Assembly: GCF_022179725.1 (NCBI RefSeq)
Contig: NZ_BPRC01000014.1
Location: 55,616 to 119,615 of the forward strand
Origin: Methylorubrum aminovorans
GTDB lineage: Bacteria; Pseudomonadota; Alphaproteobacteria; Rhizobiales; Beijerinckiaceae
Reading direction: 5' to 3'
DNA: 64,000 bases
How positions within the stretch are numbered: the stretch's first letter is position 1; the number at the start of each line of letters is the position of its first letter. The notes beneath the pieces were generated by a model, which was not told the DNA's origin, did no database searches, and saw only the letters and a program-made list of their open reading frames with translations. The position numbers were made by a program, and so were the translations under genes. This document shows positions 40,638 through 49,927 of this stretch, in pieces.

Positions 40638-41390
40638 TTACTGTCCCGTCATGGTGAGGATCATCGGCCCGTTGCGGGTGGCGACGACGGTGTGCTCGTA
40701 CTGAACCGTGAGGGCGCGCGGCCGGCTGTAGAGCGTCCAGGGATCGTCGCCGTCCTCGGCGAAATCGGCGCCCAGCGACAGGAACGGCTCGACCGTCAGC
40801 ACCATGCCCTCGCGCATGATCCGCCGCTCGGACGGGTCGGGCCAGGTCGCGATCTCGGTCGGCTCCTCGTGCAGCGACAGGCCGACCCCGTGGCTCGCGA
40901 GGTTGCGCACCAGCGTGTAGCCGTTCTTGTGGGCGAAGCTGCCCACCGCCCGGCCGATGCCCGCGAGCGGCTTGCCGGCCCCGACCTGCCGCAGGCCCGT
41001 CCACATCGCCCGGCGCCCGTCCTTGCACAGCCGCTCGACCGCGCGCGTCACCGGCGGCACGGCGAAGGACGCGCCCGTATCGGAGAAGTAGCCGTGCATC
41101 TGCGCCGAGACGTCGATATTGACAAGGTCACCCGGCGCGATCCGGCGCTCGCCGGGGATGCCGTGGGCGATCTCCTCGTTGACGCTGATGCAGGTCGCGC
41201 CGGGAAAGCCGTAGACCGTTTCCGGCGCCGATCGCGCGCCGGCCGCCTCCAGGAAGGCTCGCCCGACGTCATCGAGTTCGCGCGTGGTTATGCCGGGCTC
41301 GATCGCCTCCCCCATCACCGCCAGCGTGTCGGCCACGATGCGTCCGATCCGCTTCAGTCCCGCCAACTCGTCGTCGTTCGACACCGTCAT
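40638..41390 (-). CDS. map: methionine aminopeptidase, type I
   Basis: A 250-residue metalloprotease that removes the initiator Met from nascent proteins. Metal ligands are visible in LVNIDVSAQ (Asp), YFSDTGASF (Asp), NLASHGVGLSLHEEP (His), MVLTVEPFLS (Glu) and VQYEHTVVAT (Glu). There is no N-terminal zinc-finger extension. The start at 41390 follows AGAGGAC and matches the family start; the longer frame is spurious. Confidence 0.93.
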   Translation of the reverse strand: MTVSNDDELAGLKRIGRIVADTLAVMGEAIEPGITTRELDDVGRAFLEAAGARSAPETVYGFPGATCISVNEEIAHGIPGERRIAPGDLVNIDVSAQMHGYFSDTGASFAVPPVTRAVERLCKDGRRAMWTGLRQVGAGKPLAGIGRAVGSFAHKNGYTLVRNLASHGVGLSLHEEPTEIATWPDPSERRIMREGMVLTVEPFLSLGADFAEDGDDPWTLYSRPRALTVQYEHTVVATRNGPMILTMTGQ

Positions 41391-41986
41391 GTCGCGTCCT
41401 CTCGCACGGGGGCCCGCCGCCCCGTCCTGACCTTGGCCAAGCGCAGGAGGCCTCTCGGACCGAAGCTCCGGCCAGACGCTTCTGCCATCTCCAGGCGATT
41501 CCGCGAAGTCACCGCCGCGGGCCGGTGCCGTGCCCGCCGAGGACGGGCGATCCGCTCGGGCGGGCACGGGGCAGACGCCACGCCGACCGGACAGGGACAG
41601 GGCAGCCCCTTCGATCCCGCACGAGATTTTCGGAAGTCCGGTGAAACGGCGCGGGCGCGCAATCCGGAAAACGGAGAGAATCCGGCTCCCGAATCTCCCT
41701 TGATGCGCGAGAATATGCGGCCGGCATCGAGAGATTTGCGCGCCAAGACGACGGGATCACCGGAAACGATACCCAGAGAAGGGACGGGAAACGGGGTCCT
41801 GCCGCAGGAAATCCGATTGCTCTGAAGTGAGCTCCCGCGAATTGGCTCGATGCCCCGTCTCCGACAACGGGAAACAGGGAACAGACATCTCTACGTTGCG
41901 TTGCGCAACCGATGGCAGGTTCGCGCTCGGCCTAGTCGCAAAGCCGCCATGCCCGACCTTGTCCGATCGCGCCGGAGGAGCATGTC
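41391..41986. other. intergenic region without recognised gene
   Basis: About 600 bases between the divergent map and HdeD-like genes. Open frames here are poor in coding signal (Arg/Ser/Pro-rich, no family match). The last 20 bases hold the GGAGGAG ribosome site for 41987. Promoters of both flanking genes must lie here, but no clear hexamers, hairpins or repeats were found. Confidence 0.5.
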
Positions 41987-42613
41987 ATGGCTGGAGCGTC
42001 CGAGACATCCGGGGTGGTGCCCCCATCCGACCTGCCGCAAACCGGGCCGGCCCGCCTCGATGCCATGAGTGCCGTGCTGGCGCGCAATTGGTGGCTCGTG
42101 GCCCTGCGCGGCCTCCTCGCGATCCTGTTCGGAGCGATCGCCTTCGTGGCGCCGGGCGCGTTCGTGCTGTCGCTGGTGCTGTTCTTCTCGGCCTACATGC
42201 TGGTCGACGGCGCGTTCGGCATCGTCGCCGCGGTGCGGGCGGCGCGGCAGCACGAGCGCTGGGGCTTCCTGCTGCTCGAAGGCCTGCTCGACATTGTCGT
42301 CGGCGTTGCGGCCTTCCTCGTGCCGGCGGCCGCGGTCTGGGCCTTCGTGCTCCTCGTCGCGGCCTGGGCCATCCTCTCCGGTGGATTGATGATCGCGGCA
42401 GCCTTCCGTCTCCACCTGGATTACGGCCGCTGGTGGCTCGGTCTCGGCGGCTTGGTCTCGGTGCTGTTCGGGATCGTGCTCCTGATCAATCCCGGGATGT
42501 CGGCGCTGGTGCTGACATGGTGGCTCGGCGCCTACGCCGTGGCCTTCGGCGTCATGCTGCTGATCCTCGGCTTCCGTCTGCGCTCCCGGCACGCGGCAAC
42601 GGGGCGCCCCTGA
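41987..42613 (+). CDS. HdeD family (DUF308) membrane protein
   Basis: A 208-residue protein with six predicted transmembrane helices arranged in pairs, each ending in a Trp/Gly-rich turn (NWWLVALRGLLAILFGAIAF; YGRWWLGLGGLVSVLFGIVLL). This duplicated pattern is characteristic of HdeD. In enterobacteria HdeD helps acid tolerance at high density; that role is not shown here. A strong GGAGGAG precedes the ATG. It has no operon partner. Confidence 0.87.
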   Translation: MAGASETSGVVPPSDLPQTGPARLDAMSAVLARNWWLVALRGLLAILFGAIAFVAPGAFVLSLVLFFSAYMLVDGAFGIVAAVRAARQHERWGFLLLEGLLDIVVGVAAFLVPAAAVWAFVLLVAAWAILSGGLMIAAAFRLHLDYGRWWLGLGGLVSVLFGIVLLINPGMSALVLTWWLGAYAVAFGVMLLILGFRLRSRHAATGRP

Positions 42614-42853
42614 CGCCGCCCACCGCCCCGGACGGAGCCTCGAGCGTGCCCGAGCGGCCCTGCGATCGGGCACGCCTCATCGTCCGATGAGCGTCGGTCC
42701 GGCGGCAGGGGCACGGATGGGCCCGCTTCATACCGTTCCCGGTCGATGGATTCGGGCCTGCTGCTCCTTACGTCAGCGCGAGCATCAGCGAAGGAATCAA
42801 GCGGAAGCCGGTTTCAGACTTGGCCCGAGCGTGCTTTGCCACCTGCGCTTCGA

Positions 42854-43744
42854 TCAAACAGGGCCGCTCCCGGCCATCATCGCCCGCGCGGTGTCGGCAT
42901 CGGCCAGCGGGCGCCCGAGTCCGTGGGCGCCCTCGGCGGCGCGGTGGATCTGGGCGGCGTTGCTCTCGGCCGGGCGGCCGTCAGGGGCGAGCAGGCTGTT
43001 CTCGAAGCCGACGCGCACATGCCCGCCCAGCCCCGCCGCGACGAGGGCGCAGGCATTCTCGCGCGGGCCGAAGGCGCAGATCGCCCAGAGCGGCAGCCCC
43101 GCCCCGGCCGCGGCGAGGAAGGGCAGCAGGTCGGCGGGCCGTGAGACCTGGCCGGGGGTGTAGCGGCCCAGAACGAAGAGCGGGAAATCCTCGCCCTCGC
43201 CGAGCACGCCGCGGCTCTTGAGCTCGGCGTAGCGGGTCACTTCGGCGGCCTCGTAGAGGATGATCTGGAGCAGGATGCGTTCGCGCCGGGCGAAGGCGAA
43301 GAATTCGGCCGCGGCAGACTCGGCGGCGGCGTCCGGCACAATCTCGCGCAGCGCCAGCGACACCGCCTCGGGGCGCACCGCGCGCACCACCGCCATCTGC
43401 TCCGGGGCTTGGTAACGCCCGGCGGCCTCCGAGGTGATCTGCACCACGAGGCGGTTCCCCACCTCGGCGCGAATCGCGGCGGTGACCGCGCGGTAGGCCT
43501 CCGCATCGAGGAGGTGGCGGCCCTCTCCGTCGCGGACATGGACGTGGATCAGGGCGGCGCCGGCTTCCGCGATCTCGGCCGCGGTGCGGGCGATCTCGGC
43601 CGGGGTGATCGGCAAGGCCGGATGGTCGGCCTTGGTGCGCGTGGCGCCGTTGGGGGCGTTGGCGAGGATGAGCGGCGGCCAGCCGGAATCGTGCGTCACA
43701 GGGTCGGTCTCACGTTCGAGAAAACTCGATCTTTGTTTTTGCAT
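42854..43744 (-). CDS. beta-keto acid cleavage enzyme (BKACE, DUF849)
   Basis: A 296-residue TIM-barrel enzyme of the 3-keto-5-aminohexanoate cleavage family, which condenses a beta-keto acid with acetyl-CoA. The start of the barrel PLILANAPNGATRTKADHPALPIT, the zinc-binding HVHVRDGEGRH and the VRVGFENSLLAPDG strand near the C-terminus (metal Glu) are all present. The start is taken at the ATG 43744 with GGAAAAAG upstream; an in-frame GTG at 43699 immediately before the barrel is equally plausible. It follows dctBD on the same strand by 43 bp, suggesting one unit for a beta-keto acid or C4-type substrate. Confidence 0.87.
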   Translation of the reverse strand: MQKQRSSFLERETDPVTHDSGWPPLILANAPNGATRTKADHPALPITPAEIARTAAEIAEAGAALIHVHVRDGEGRHLLDAEAYRAVTAAIRAEVGNRLVVQITSEAAGRYQAPEQMAVVRAVRPEAVSLALREIVPDAAAESAAAEFFAFARRERILLQIILYEAAEVTRYAELKSRGVLGEGEDFPLFVLGRYTPGQVSRPADLLPFLAAAGAGLPLWAICAFGPRENACALVAAGLGGHVRVGFENSLLAPDGRPAESNAAQIHRAAEGAHGLGRPLADADTARAMMAGSGPV

Positions 43745-43787
43745 CGTCTTTTTCCGAAAGCCGGCAGCCACCTTTCGGGATGATGCT

Positions 43788-45146
43788 CTAATCGCCCGCG
43801 CTCAGGCCCAGACGCCGCATGCGGTCGGAGAGGGTCTTGCGCGGCAGGCCGAGCGCCCGGGCCGCCTCGGCGATGCGCTGGCCGGAGGCTTTCAGCGCGT
43901 CCTCGATGACGAGGCGCTCGACCCGGTCGAGCAGGGCGTCGAGCCCCGGCGCCGCCTCGGGGCCGCCGGCGAGATCCGGGCTGAGGAAGCCGAGCACGGC
44001 CCGCTCGGCGGCGTTCTTGAGTTCGCGCACGTTGCCCGGCCAGTCGGCGAGCATCAGCGAACGGCGCAGCGACGGCGGCACCTCGATCACCGGACGCTGG
44101 TACTTCACCGCCGCCTGGACGAGGAAGCGCTCGAACAGGAGCGGGATATCCTCGCGGCGCTCGCGCAAGGGGGGCAGGGTCAGCGTCACCACGTTGAGCC
44201 GGAAGTACAGGTCGCGGCGGAAGCGCCCGGCCTCCGAGAGCGCGTCGAGATCCTCCTTGGTGGCGGCGACCACCCGCAGGTCCACCGGCACGCCGGTGTT
44301 GGAGCCGAGCCGCTCCACCCGCCGCTCCTGGAGCACCCGCAACAGCTTCACCTGAAGGGCGAGCGGCATGCTCTCGACCTCGTCGAGGAACAGGGTGCCG
44401 CCGCTGGCATGCTCGACCTTGCCGATGCGGCGCTTGCCCGCTCCCGTGAAGGCACCGGCCTCGTGGCCGAACATCTCGCTCTCGAACATGCTCTCGGGGA
44501 TGGCGCCGCAATTGATCGCCACGAAGGGCTTGGCCGCCCGTGCCCCGCCCTCGTGCAGGGCGCGGGCGACCTGTTCCTTGCCGGCCCCGGTCTCGCCGAG
44601 CACCAGCACGTCGGCCGCTGCCGAGGCCAGCGAGGCGATGTCCTCACGCAGGCGCCGCATTACGGGGGACTGGCCGACGAGGCAGCGCTCCACCGCGCTG
44701 CCCGGCGCCTCGCCCCGGTCGAGGGCGCGGCGCAGGCGGCGGTTCTCCATGACCAGCGCCCGCTTTTCCAGCGCGCGCCGGACCACCTCGACGAAGGCGT
44801 CGTTGACGAAGGGCTTCTCGATGAAGTGGTAGGCGCCCTCGCGCATGGCGGCGACCGCCATGGCGATGTCGCCGTGGCCGGTGACGAGCACCACCGGCAA
44901 TTCGGAATCGCGGCGGCGGATCTCCGCCAGCAGCGCGAGGCCGTCATGGCCCGGCAGGCGCACGTCGCTGACGACGATGCCGGAGAAGTCGCGGGTGATG
45001 GCCGGGAGCGCCGCCTCGGCACTGTGAAAAGCCTCGACAGCGATGCCGCCGAGCTGGAGCGCCTGCTCCATGGACAGGCGGACCATCTCCTCGTCGTCGA
45101 TCAACACGACGCGCAGGGTGGCGGCCGGCTCGGCCTCAGGAAACAT
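43788..45146 (-). CDS. dctD: sigma-54-dependent response regulator, DctD-like
   Basis: A 452-residue regulator. The receiver domain is at residues about 11-125 (VVLIDDEEMVRLSME; VSDVRLPGHDGLALL; FIEKPF). The AAA+ domain has Walker A GETGAGKE, the sigma-54-contacting motif FTGAGKRR (in HEAGAFTGA), and Walker B FLDEVESM. A C-terminal Fis-type HTH begins near residue 405 (RIAEAARALGLPRKTLSDRM). Dct-type pairs activate C4-dicarboxylate or related organic-acid transport genes from sigma-54 promoters. The start overlaps the dctB 3' end by 11 bp. No dctA or TRAP transporter is present, so the target is uncertain. Confidence 0.88.
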   Translation of the reverse strand: MFPEAEPAATLRVVLIDDEEMVRLSMEQALQLGGIAVEAFHSAEAALPAITRDFSGIVVSDVRLPGHDGLALLAEIRRRDSELPVVLVTGHGDIAMAVAAMREGAYHFIEKPFVNDAFVEVVRRALEKRALVMENRRLRRALDRGEAPGSAVERCLVGQSPVMRRLREDIASLASAAADVLVLGETGAGKEQVARALHEGGARAAKPFVAINCGAIPESMFESEMFGHEAGAFTGAGKRRIGKVEHASGGTLFLDEVESMPLALQVKLLRVLQERRVERLGSNTGVPVDLRVVAATKEDLDALSEAGRFRRDLYFRLNVVTLTLPPLRERREDIPLLFERFLVQAAVKYQRPVIEVPPSLRRSLMLADWPGNVRELKNAAERAVLGFLSPDLAGGPEAAPGLDALLDRVERLVIEDALKASGQRIAEAARALGLPRKTLSDRMRRLGLSAGD

Positions 45147-47022
45147 GCGGTATCCTCTGGCGCCCCCTCTCCGGCGGGGCCATCCCGGCCGAGTCCTGAG
45201 CCATCTCGCGCGCCACGTCCATCACGAGGTCGAAGGCGAGACCCCCGCCCGCCATCGGCCGGGGCTGGAGGCTCGCCCCGAACTCGCGGGCGATGGCGAG
45301 CGAGATCGGCAGGCCGAGTCCGAGCCCCTCCCCCGCCGGCTTGGTGGTGAAGAACGGATCGAAGATGCGATTGAGCGCCGCCGCATCGAGGCCCGGCCCG
45401 TTATCCTCGACGCTGAGCACGACATGCCCGTCGCCGGCCCAGGCCCGCACCGCGACTTCCGCGCCCGGACGGCCCTTGACCGCGTCGAGGGCGTTGCCGA
45501 CGAGGTTGATCAGCACCTGCGACAGGCGGATCGGCTCGAATACCACCCACTGCGCCGCCGGATCGAGATCGGTCGTCACCCGCGCGCCCGCGTCGCGGAT
45601 GCGGGACGACAGGATCGCGAGGCTCTCGGAGACGGCCATGCCGACATCGACCGCGACCCGCTCCGTCCCCGAGCGGCGGGAGAAGCTGCGCAACTGCCCC
45701 GTGATCTTGCCGAGGCGGTCCACCAGGGCGACGATGCGGGTCAGGTTGGCCGCCGCCTCTGCCTCCCGGCCTTGGCGCAGGAAGGCGGAAGCGTTGTCGG
45801 CCAAGCCCCGCAGGGCGGCGAGCGGCTGGTTCAGCTCGTGGGTGATGCCGGCCGCCATCTGGCCCAGCGTCGCCATCTTGGCGGCCTGGACCAGTTCGCC
45901 CTGCGTCTCCCGCAGATCGCCCTCGGCGCGGGTCCGTTCCTCGATCTCGCCCGCCAGCCTGAGATTGGCCGCGCGCAAGTCGGCGGTGCGGGCCGCGACC
46001 TTCGCCTCCAGCTCGCGCTGCGCTGCCCGGTTCTCGCGCACGCGCCGCAGGTGCTGGCTGCCGTAGAGGCCGATCAGGCCGAGCACGATCAGGGCCAGGA
46101 TCGCCCCAACCCGCGCGCTGCGCCCGGCGATCGCCACCGGCCCGGCGTCGGCGAAGAGCAGCAGTGTCCAGCCATAGGCCGGCATCGCCTGCTGCTCGAA
46201 CAGCGCGCGGCCCCGCGGCGCCGCCTCCGACTGGCTGACCAGCGGCACGCCGCCCACCTCTTCCGTCCGGCCGAAACCGATCGCGCGATAGTCGTCGCGC
46301 CCGTATTGGCGCGTCCGCTCCATGCGCGCGCGGGCGGCGGCGTCGAGCGGCTTGGTCGCGCGGAACTTGAGGGCAGGGTCGGAGGCGAGGAAGACGATGC
46401 CGTTCTCGTCGGCCACGAGCACGCGGTCGGTGCCCTCACGCCAGATCGCCTCCACGGAATCGAGGCTGACCTTGGTCGCCACCACGCCGCGTACCGTGCC
46501 GTCGATGATGACCGGGGCGCTGATGAAGTAGCCGGGCACGCCGGTGAGCGTGCCGATGGCGTAGAACCGCCCGACCCGCCCGCCGCGCGCCTCCGTGAAG
46601 TAGGGCCGGTAGGAAAAGTCCTGGCCGACATAGGTCTGGGGCGTGTCCCAGTTCGAGGCGGCGATGGTCAGTCCGGAAGGGATCAGCAGGTAGACGACGC
46701 CGGCGCCTGCCTCGCGGCTCAGCCGCTTGAGATAGGCGTTGACGGTGGCGACCTGCGCCGGATCCTCCGGCGCGGCCAGCAGCGCCCGGACCCGCGGATC
46801 GAGGGCCGCCGCCGCGGGCAGGAAGCCGAAGCGCTCGATGGCGCCCTCCAGGCTCTGCGCGTAGATCTCCGCGCGCTGCCGGGCATCGCCGGCGAGGCTG
46901 GCGGCGACGCGGTCCTCTGCCACGTCGCCGGCCTTGATCACGACGAGAAGCGCCGCCAGCGCCAGAACGGCGAGGAGCAGGGCGCGCACGGCCTTGGTGC
47001 GGGGGAAGGGGATGTGTCTCAT
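45136..47022 (-). CDS. dctB: sensor histidine kinase, DctB-like
   Basis: A 628-residue inner-membrane kinase. Helix 1 is at about residues 11-30 and a second helix at about 295-315 encloses a periplasmic double-PDC (dCache) sensor (YQTYVGQDFSYRPYF-like PQTYVGQDFSYRPYFTEA; GYFISAPVIIDGTVRGVVATKV). A long coiled coil (about 325-380) precedes the kinase core: MAAGITHELNQPLAALRG (H box), NLVGNALDAV, VEDNGPGLD and GLGLGLPISL. This matches DctB. The start at 47022 is the family start; the longer frame runs back through the palindromic repeat and is spurious. Confidence 0.9.
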   Translation of the reverse strand: MRHIPFPRTKAVRALLLAVLALAALLVVIKAGDVAEDRVAASLAGDARQRAEIYAQSLEGAIERFGFLPAAAALDPRVRALLAAPEDPAQVATVNAYLKRLSREAGAGVVYLLIPSGLTIAASNWDTPQTYVGQDFSYRPYFTEARGGRVGRFYAIGTLTGVPGYFISAPVIIDGTVRGVVATKVSLDSVEAIWREGTDRVLVADENGIVFLASDPALKFRATKPLDAAARARMERTRQYGRDDYRAIGFGRTEEVGGVPLVSQSEAAPRGRALFEQQAMPAYGWTLLLFADAGPVAIAGRSARVGAILALIVLGLIGLYGSQHLRRVRENRAAQRELEAKVAARTADLRAANLRLAGEIEERTRAEGDLRETQGELVQAAKMATLGQMAAGITHELNQPLAALRGLADNASAFLRQGREAEAAANLTRIVALVDRLGKITGQLRSFSRRSGTERVAVDVGMAVSESLAILSSRIRDAGARVTTDLDPAAQWVVFEPIRLSQVLINLVGNALDAVKGRPGAEVAVRAWAGDGHVVLSVEDNGPGLDAAALNRIFDPFFTTKPAGEGLGLGLPISLAIAREFGASLQPRPMAGGGLAFDLVMDVAREMAQDSAGMAPPERGRQRIPHVS

Positions 47023-47100
47023 GGAGCAGACAAGGCTTTGAGTCGCCGCCGTGATGCGCGGCAGGCGACCCCGGAGCCTAACATGGCAACGCTGCGCCGC

Positions 47101-47177
47101 TGGATTGCGTTGCTCCGCGCGCAATGACGGTGAGGATGGTCTGAACCGTCATTGCGAGGCGAAGCCGAAGCAATCCA
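47101..47177. repeat. REP-like imperfect palindrome, copy 2
   Basis: A 77-base inverted repeat of the same family as 9715-9791. The outer ends are TGGATTGC/GCAATCCA; the inner arms CGCAATGACGGT and ACCGTCATTGCG (47145-47156) pair around a short AT/GC-mixed loop. Immediate flanks are shared with copy 1 (GCTGCGCCG before; AGCGCGAC after). It lies between dctB (start 47022) and the ABC ATPase gene (end 47234). Confidence 0.85.
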
Positions 47178-47233
47178 GAGCGCGACGTCGGCCGACCTCG
47201 CACCGCGGCGGAAGGAAGCCGCGGCGTCGATGC

Positions 47234-48103
47234 TCAATCCGTCGTCAGCCCTTTCATCTCCACCTCCTCGAAGCGGTGCTGCTCGGCCGTCACCAGCGCC
47301 GAGAGGTCGCGCTTCAGGGCGTTGAAGGCGGCCGAGGCGCTGTCGCGCGGGCGTGGCAGCTCGACCCGAATGTCGCGCTTGATCGTACCGGGGCGGTAGG
47401 TCAGCACCACGATGCGGTCGGCCAGATAGATCGATTCCTCGATCGAGTGGGTAACGAACACGATGGTCTTGCCGGTGGCCGCCCAGATGCGCAGCAGCTC
47501 ATCCTGGAGCGAGCGGCGGGTCAGGGCGTCGAGGGCGCCGAAGGGCTCGTCCATCAGCATCACCGGGCTGTCCAGCGCCAGCACGCGGGCGATGGCCACG
47601 CGCTGGCGCATGCCGCCGGACAGATCCTTGGGGAAGCGGTCGCGGAACTCGGCGAGCTTGAGCATATCGAGGAGTTCGGCCACCCGCGCCTCGATCGCGG
47701 CGCGGCCCATGCCCTTGATCTCGAGACCGAAGGCGATGTTCTGCGCCACGCTCATCCAGGGAAACAGGGCGTATTCCTGGAACACCATGCCCCGGTCGGG
47801 ACCGGGCTCGGACACGGCACGGCCCTCGACGGCGATGCCGCCGCGGGTCGGGTGGGAGAAGCCGGCGATGGCGTTGAGCAGCGTCGACTTCCCGCAGCCC
47901 GAGGGCCCGAGCAGGCAGACGAACTCGCCGCGGTTGATGGTGAGGTCGATGTCCTTGAGGGCGACGACCTCGCCGCCGGGGACGGGGAAGACCTTGTCCA
48001 CGCCCGAGACCACGATGTGCGGCGCGGCGGTGGAGGCCATCGGCGGCGCGACGGGCACGGCGTCCTGCGTCACGGAGGCGATGGGATGCGGTTGCACGGA
48101 CAT
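47234..48103 (-). CDS. ABC transporter ATPase (NitT/SsuB/TauB type)
   Basis: A 289-residue nucleotide-binding subunit. An N-terminal extension of about 30 residues precedes the ABC fold. Walker A is LGPSGCGKST, the Q loop is VFQEYALFPW, the signature is LSGGMRQRVAIARVLA, Walker B is VMLMDEPFGALD and the H loop is FVTHSIEES. The strong resemblance to nitrate/sulfonate/taurine importers includes LADRIVVLTYRPGTI. It is the third gene of a binding-protein/permease/ATPase operon with gaps of 13 and 8 bp. Confidence 0.93.
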   Translation of the reverse strand: MSVQPHPIASVTQDAVPVAPPMASTAAPHIVVSGVDKVFPVPGGEVVALKDIDLTINRGEFVCLLGPSGCGKSTLLNAIAGFSHPTRGGIAVEGRAVSEPGPDRGMVFQEYALFPWMSVAQNIAFGLEIKGMGRAAIEARVAELLDMLKLAEFRDRFPKDLSGGMRQRVAIARVLALDSPVMLMDEPFGALDALTRRSLQDELLRIWAATGKTIVFVTHSIEESIYLADRIVVLTYRPGTIKRDIRVELPRPRDSASAAFNALKRDLSALVTAEQHRFEEVEMKGLTTD

Positions 48104-48111
48104 GGGAGACC

Positions 48112-48933
48112 TCACGATTCCAGGCCGCGGTGCCAGCGGAGCAGGTGGTTGTTGAGGCGGCTGACCGCCATGTCGATGACGAGGCCGAGCGCGCCGATGG
48201 TCAGCATCCCGGCGATGATCTTGTCGGACCAGAAGTATTCGCGCGCCTCCAGGATGCGGAAGCCGAGGCCGTTGTTGACCGCGATCATCTCGGCCACGAT
48301 CACCACGATGAAGGCGGTGCCGATGCCGATCCGCGCGCCCGACAGGATGTAGGGGGTGGCCGCCGGCAGAATGACCCGCCGGAAGATCGTCATCCGGCTG
48401 GCGCCGAGGCTGCGGGCGGCGCGGATGTAGATCCCGTCCACGTGCCGCACGCCGGCGATGGTGTTCATCAGCACCGGGAAGAAGGCGCCGATGGCGATGA
48501 GGAACACGGCGGGCGCGTTGCCGAGCCCGAACCACAGGATCGAGAGCGGGATGTAGGCGATCGGCGGGATCGGCCGCAGCACCTGCATCAACGGGTTGAT
48601 GTGGCGGTAGATCAGGTCGCTCGAGCCCATGAACAGGCCGAGCGGCAGGGCGAGTCCGGCGCCGACGGCGAAGCCGACGACGACCCGGTACAGCGAGGCC
48701 ATGGCATCGTGCAGCATCTCGCCGGAGAAGAGCCAGAGGAACCACGAGCCGTGCGCCGGATCGTAGTCTTCGAGCGGCGCGAGATAGGACCACCATCGCA
48801 CCGCGACCGCCGCCGGCGAGGGCAGCACCATCGGGTTGACGAGGCCGGCCGTGCAGGAAAGCTGCCAGATCAGGAGGACGGCGATGGGAACCGCGAACCC
48901 CTCGGCCAGGGGTTTGAGACGGGAGGCGTTCAT
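48112..48933 (-). CDS. ABC transporter permease (NitT/SsuC type)
   Basis: A 273-residue inner-membrane permease with six hydrophobic segments. The EAA loop contacting the ATPase reads RAARSLGASRMTIFRRVILP near residue 175. The N-terminal LIWQLSCTAGLVNPMVLPSPAAVAVRW and the FGLGNAPAVFLIAIGAFFPV segment are family-typical. Lies between the substrate-binding protein and ATPase genes with 13- and 8-bp gaps. Confidence 0.92.
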   Translation of the reverse strand: MNASRLKPLAEGFAVPIAVLLIWQLSCTAGLVNPMVLPSPAAVAVRWWSYLAPLEDYDPAHGSWFLWLFSGEMLHDAMASLYRVVVGFAVGAGLALPLGLFMGSSDLIYRHINPLMQVLRPIPPIAYIPLSILWFGLGNAPAVFLIAIGAFFPVLMNTIAGVRHVDGIYIRAARSLGASRMTIFRRVILPAATPYILSGARIGIGTAFIVVIVAEMIAVNNGLGFRILEAREYFWSDKIIAGMLTIGALGLVIDMAVSRLNNHLLRWHRGLES

Positions 48934-48946
48934 CGACTGAGCCTCC

Positions 48947-49927
48947 TCAGTTCGTGCCGGCGGAAGCCTTGGCGGCCTCCAGCAGATCGAGCTTCACCCA
49001 ATCGACGGCCTTGGCCGGCTTCGACATCTTGCCGATGCCGTGCTCGGCCATGACGTCGGTGGTCTTCTGGATGTGGTCGGCGCTCATCTCCAGGGTGTAG
49101 GGCGAGTTGGCGAGCGCGTCCTGGAACTCGGGACCGGTGAGCTGGCCCTTGAACACGTCTTGCGTGACGAAGGTCTCGGCGGCCTTCGGGTCGTCCATGA
49201 AGGTCTTCTGGGCCTTGACGAAGCATTCCATGAACTTGGCCGCAGCCGGCTTCTTCTCGTTGTAGAACTTCTCCGTCATCACCAGCGTACGGATCGGTGA
49301 GCCGACCGGGGTGTCGTAGGGCTTGATCACCTCGACGCCGAAGCCGCGGGCGATGGCCTGGGCCGATTGCGGCTCGGTCTGCATGATTGCGTCGACCTGC
49401 TTCTGCAGCAGCGCCTGGTTCAGGTCGGGATAGCCGAGGAAGATCAGGTTGACGTCGCGGTTCTTCAGGCCGTGCTTGGCCATCTCGGCGCCGAGCAGCA
49501 CCTCCTGGATCGAGCCGCGGGTGACGCCGACCTTCTTGCCCTTGAGGTCAGCCGCCGACTTGATGCCGGATTCCGGCGTCGCCAGCAGGCGGGCGCCGCC
49601 CTTGGCGAAGCCGCCAACGATGTAGACCTGGGCGCCGTTGCCGCGGGCCGAGATCGCGGCCTCGGAGGCGGTTGCGCCGACATCGAGTTCGCCGGCGAGC
49701 ATCGCCTGCATGATGTCCGGGCCCTTGGCGAAGATCTTGAGATCGACGGTGATGCCGCAGTTCTTGGCGATCTCCTTGACGTAGGAGACGCCGGCGAAGT
49801 GAGCGAGCTTCAGGTTGCCGACGCGGATCACTTCCTGCGCGGAGAGCGGAAATGGTGCGAGCATCGCGGCCGTCGCGACAGCGAGGGTGGCGAGGCGGCG
49901 GCGTGTGAGAGGACGGCAAACGGGCAA
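48947..49927 (-). CDS. ABC transporter substrate-binding protein (NMT1/ThiY/SsuA type)
   Basis: A 326-residue periplasmic binding protein with a signal peptide of about 30 residues carrying an RRR stretch and ending PLSAQE. The body has the two-lobe pattern (VIRVGNLKLAHFAGVSYVKEIAK; LDVGATASEAAISARG; LKGKKVGVTRGSIQEVLLG; VDAIMQTEPQSAQAIARGFG). This is the first gene of the operon. The ligand (taurine, sulfonate, nitrate, thiamin precursor or other) cannot be assigned from the sequence; no desulfonation or nitrate-reductase genes are adjacent. Confidence 0.9.
   Translation of the reverse strand: MPVCRPLTRRRLATLAVATAAMLAPFPLSAQEVIRVGNLKLAHFAGVSYVKEIAKNCGITVDLKIFAKGPDIMQAMLAGELDVGATASEAAISARGNGAQVYIVGGFAKGGARLLATPESGIKSAADLKGKKVGVTRGSIQEVLLGAEMAKHGLKNRDVNLIFLGYPDLNQALLQKQVDAIMQTEPQSAQAIARGFGVEVIKPYDTPVGSPIRTLVMTEKFYNEKKPAAAKFMECFVKAQKTFMDDPKAAETFVTQDVFKGQLTGPEFQDALANSPYTLEMSADHIQKTTDVMAEHGIGKMSKPAKAVDWVKLDLLEAAKASAGTN

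Noticed and set aside
41391..41986. Short frames between map and the HdeD-like gene
   Set aside because: No ribosome site, no family, Arg/Pro/Ser-rich chance composition.
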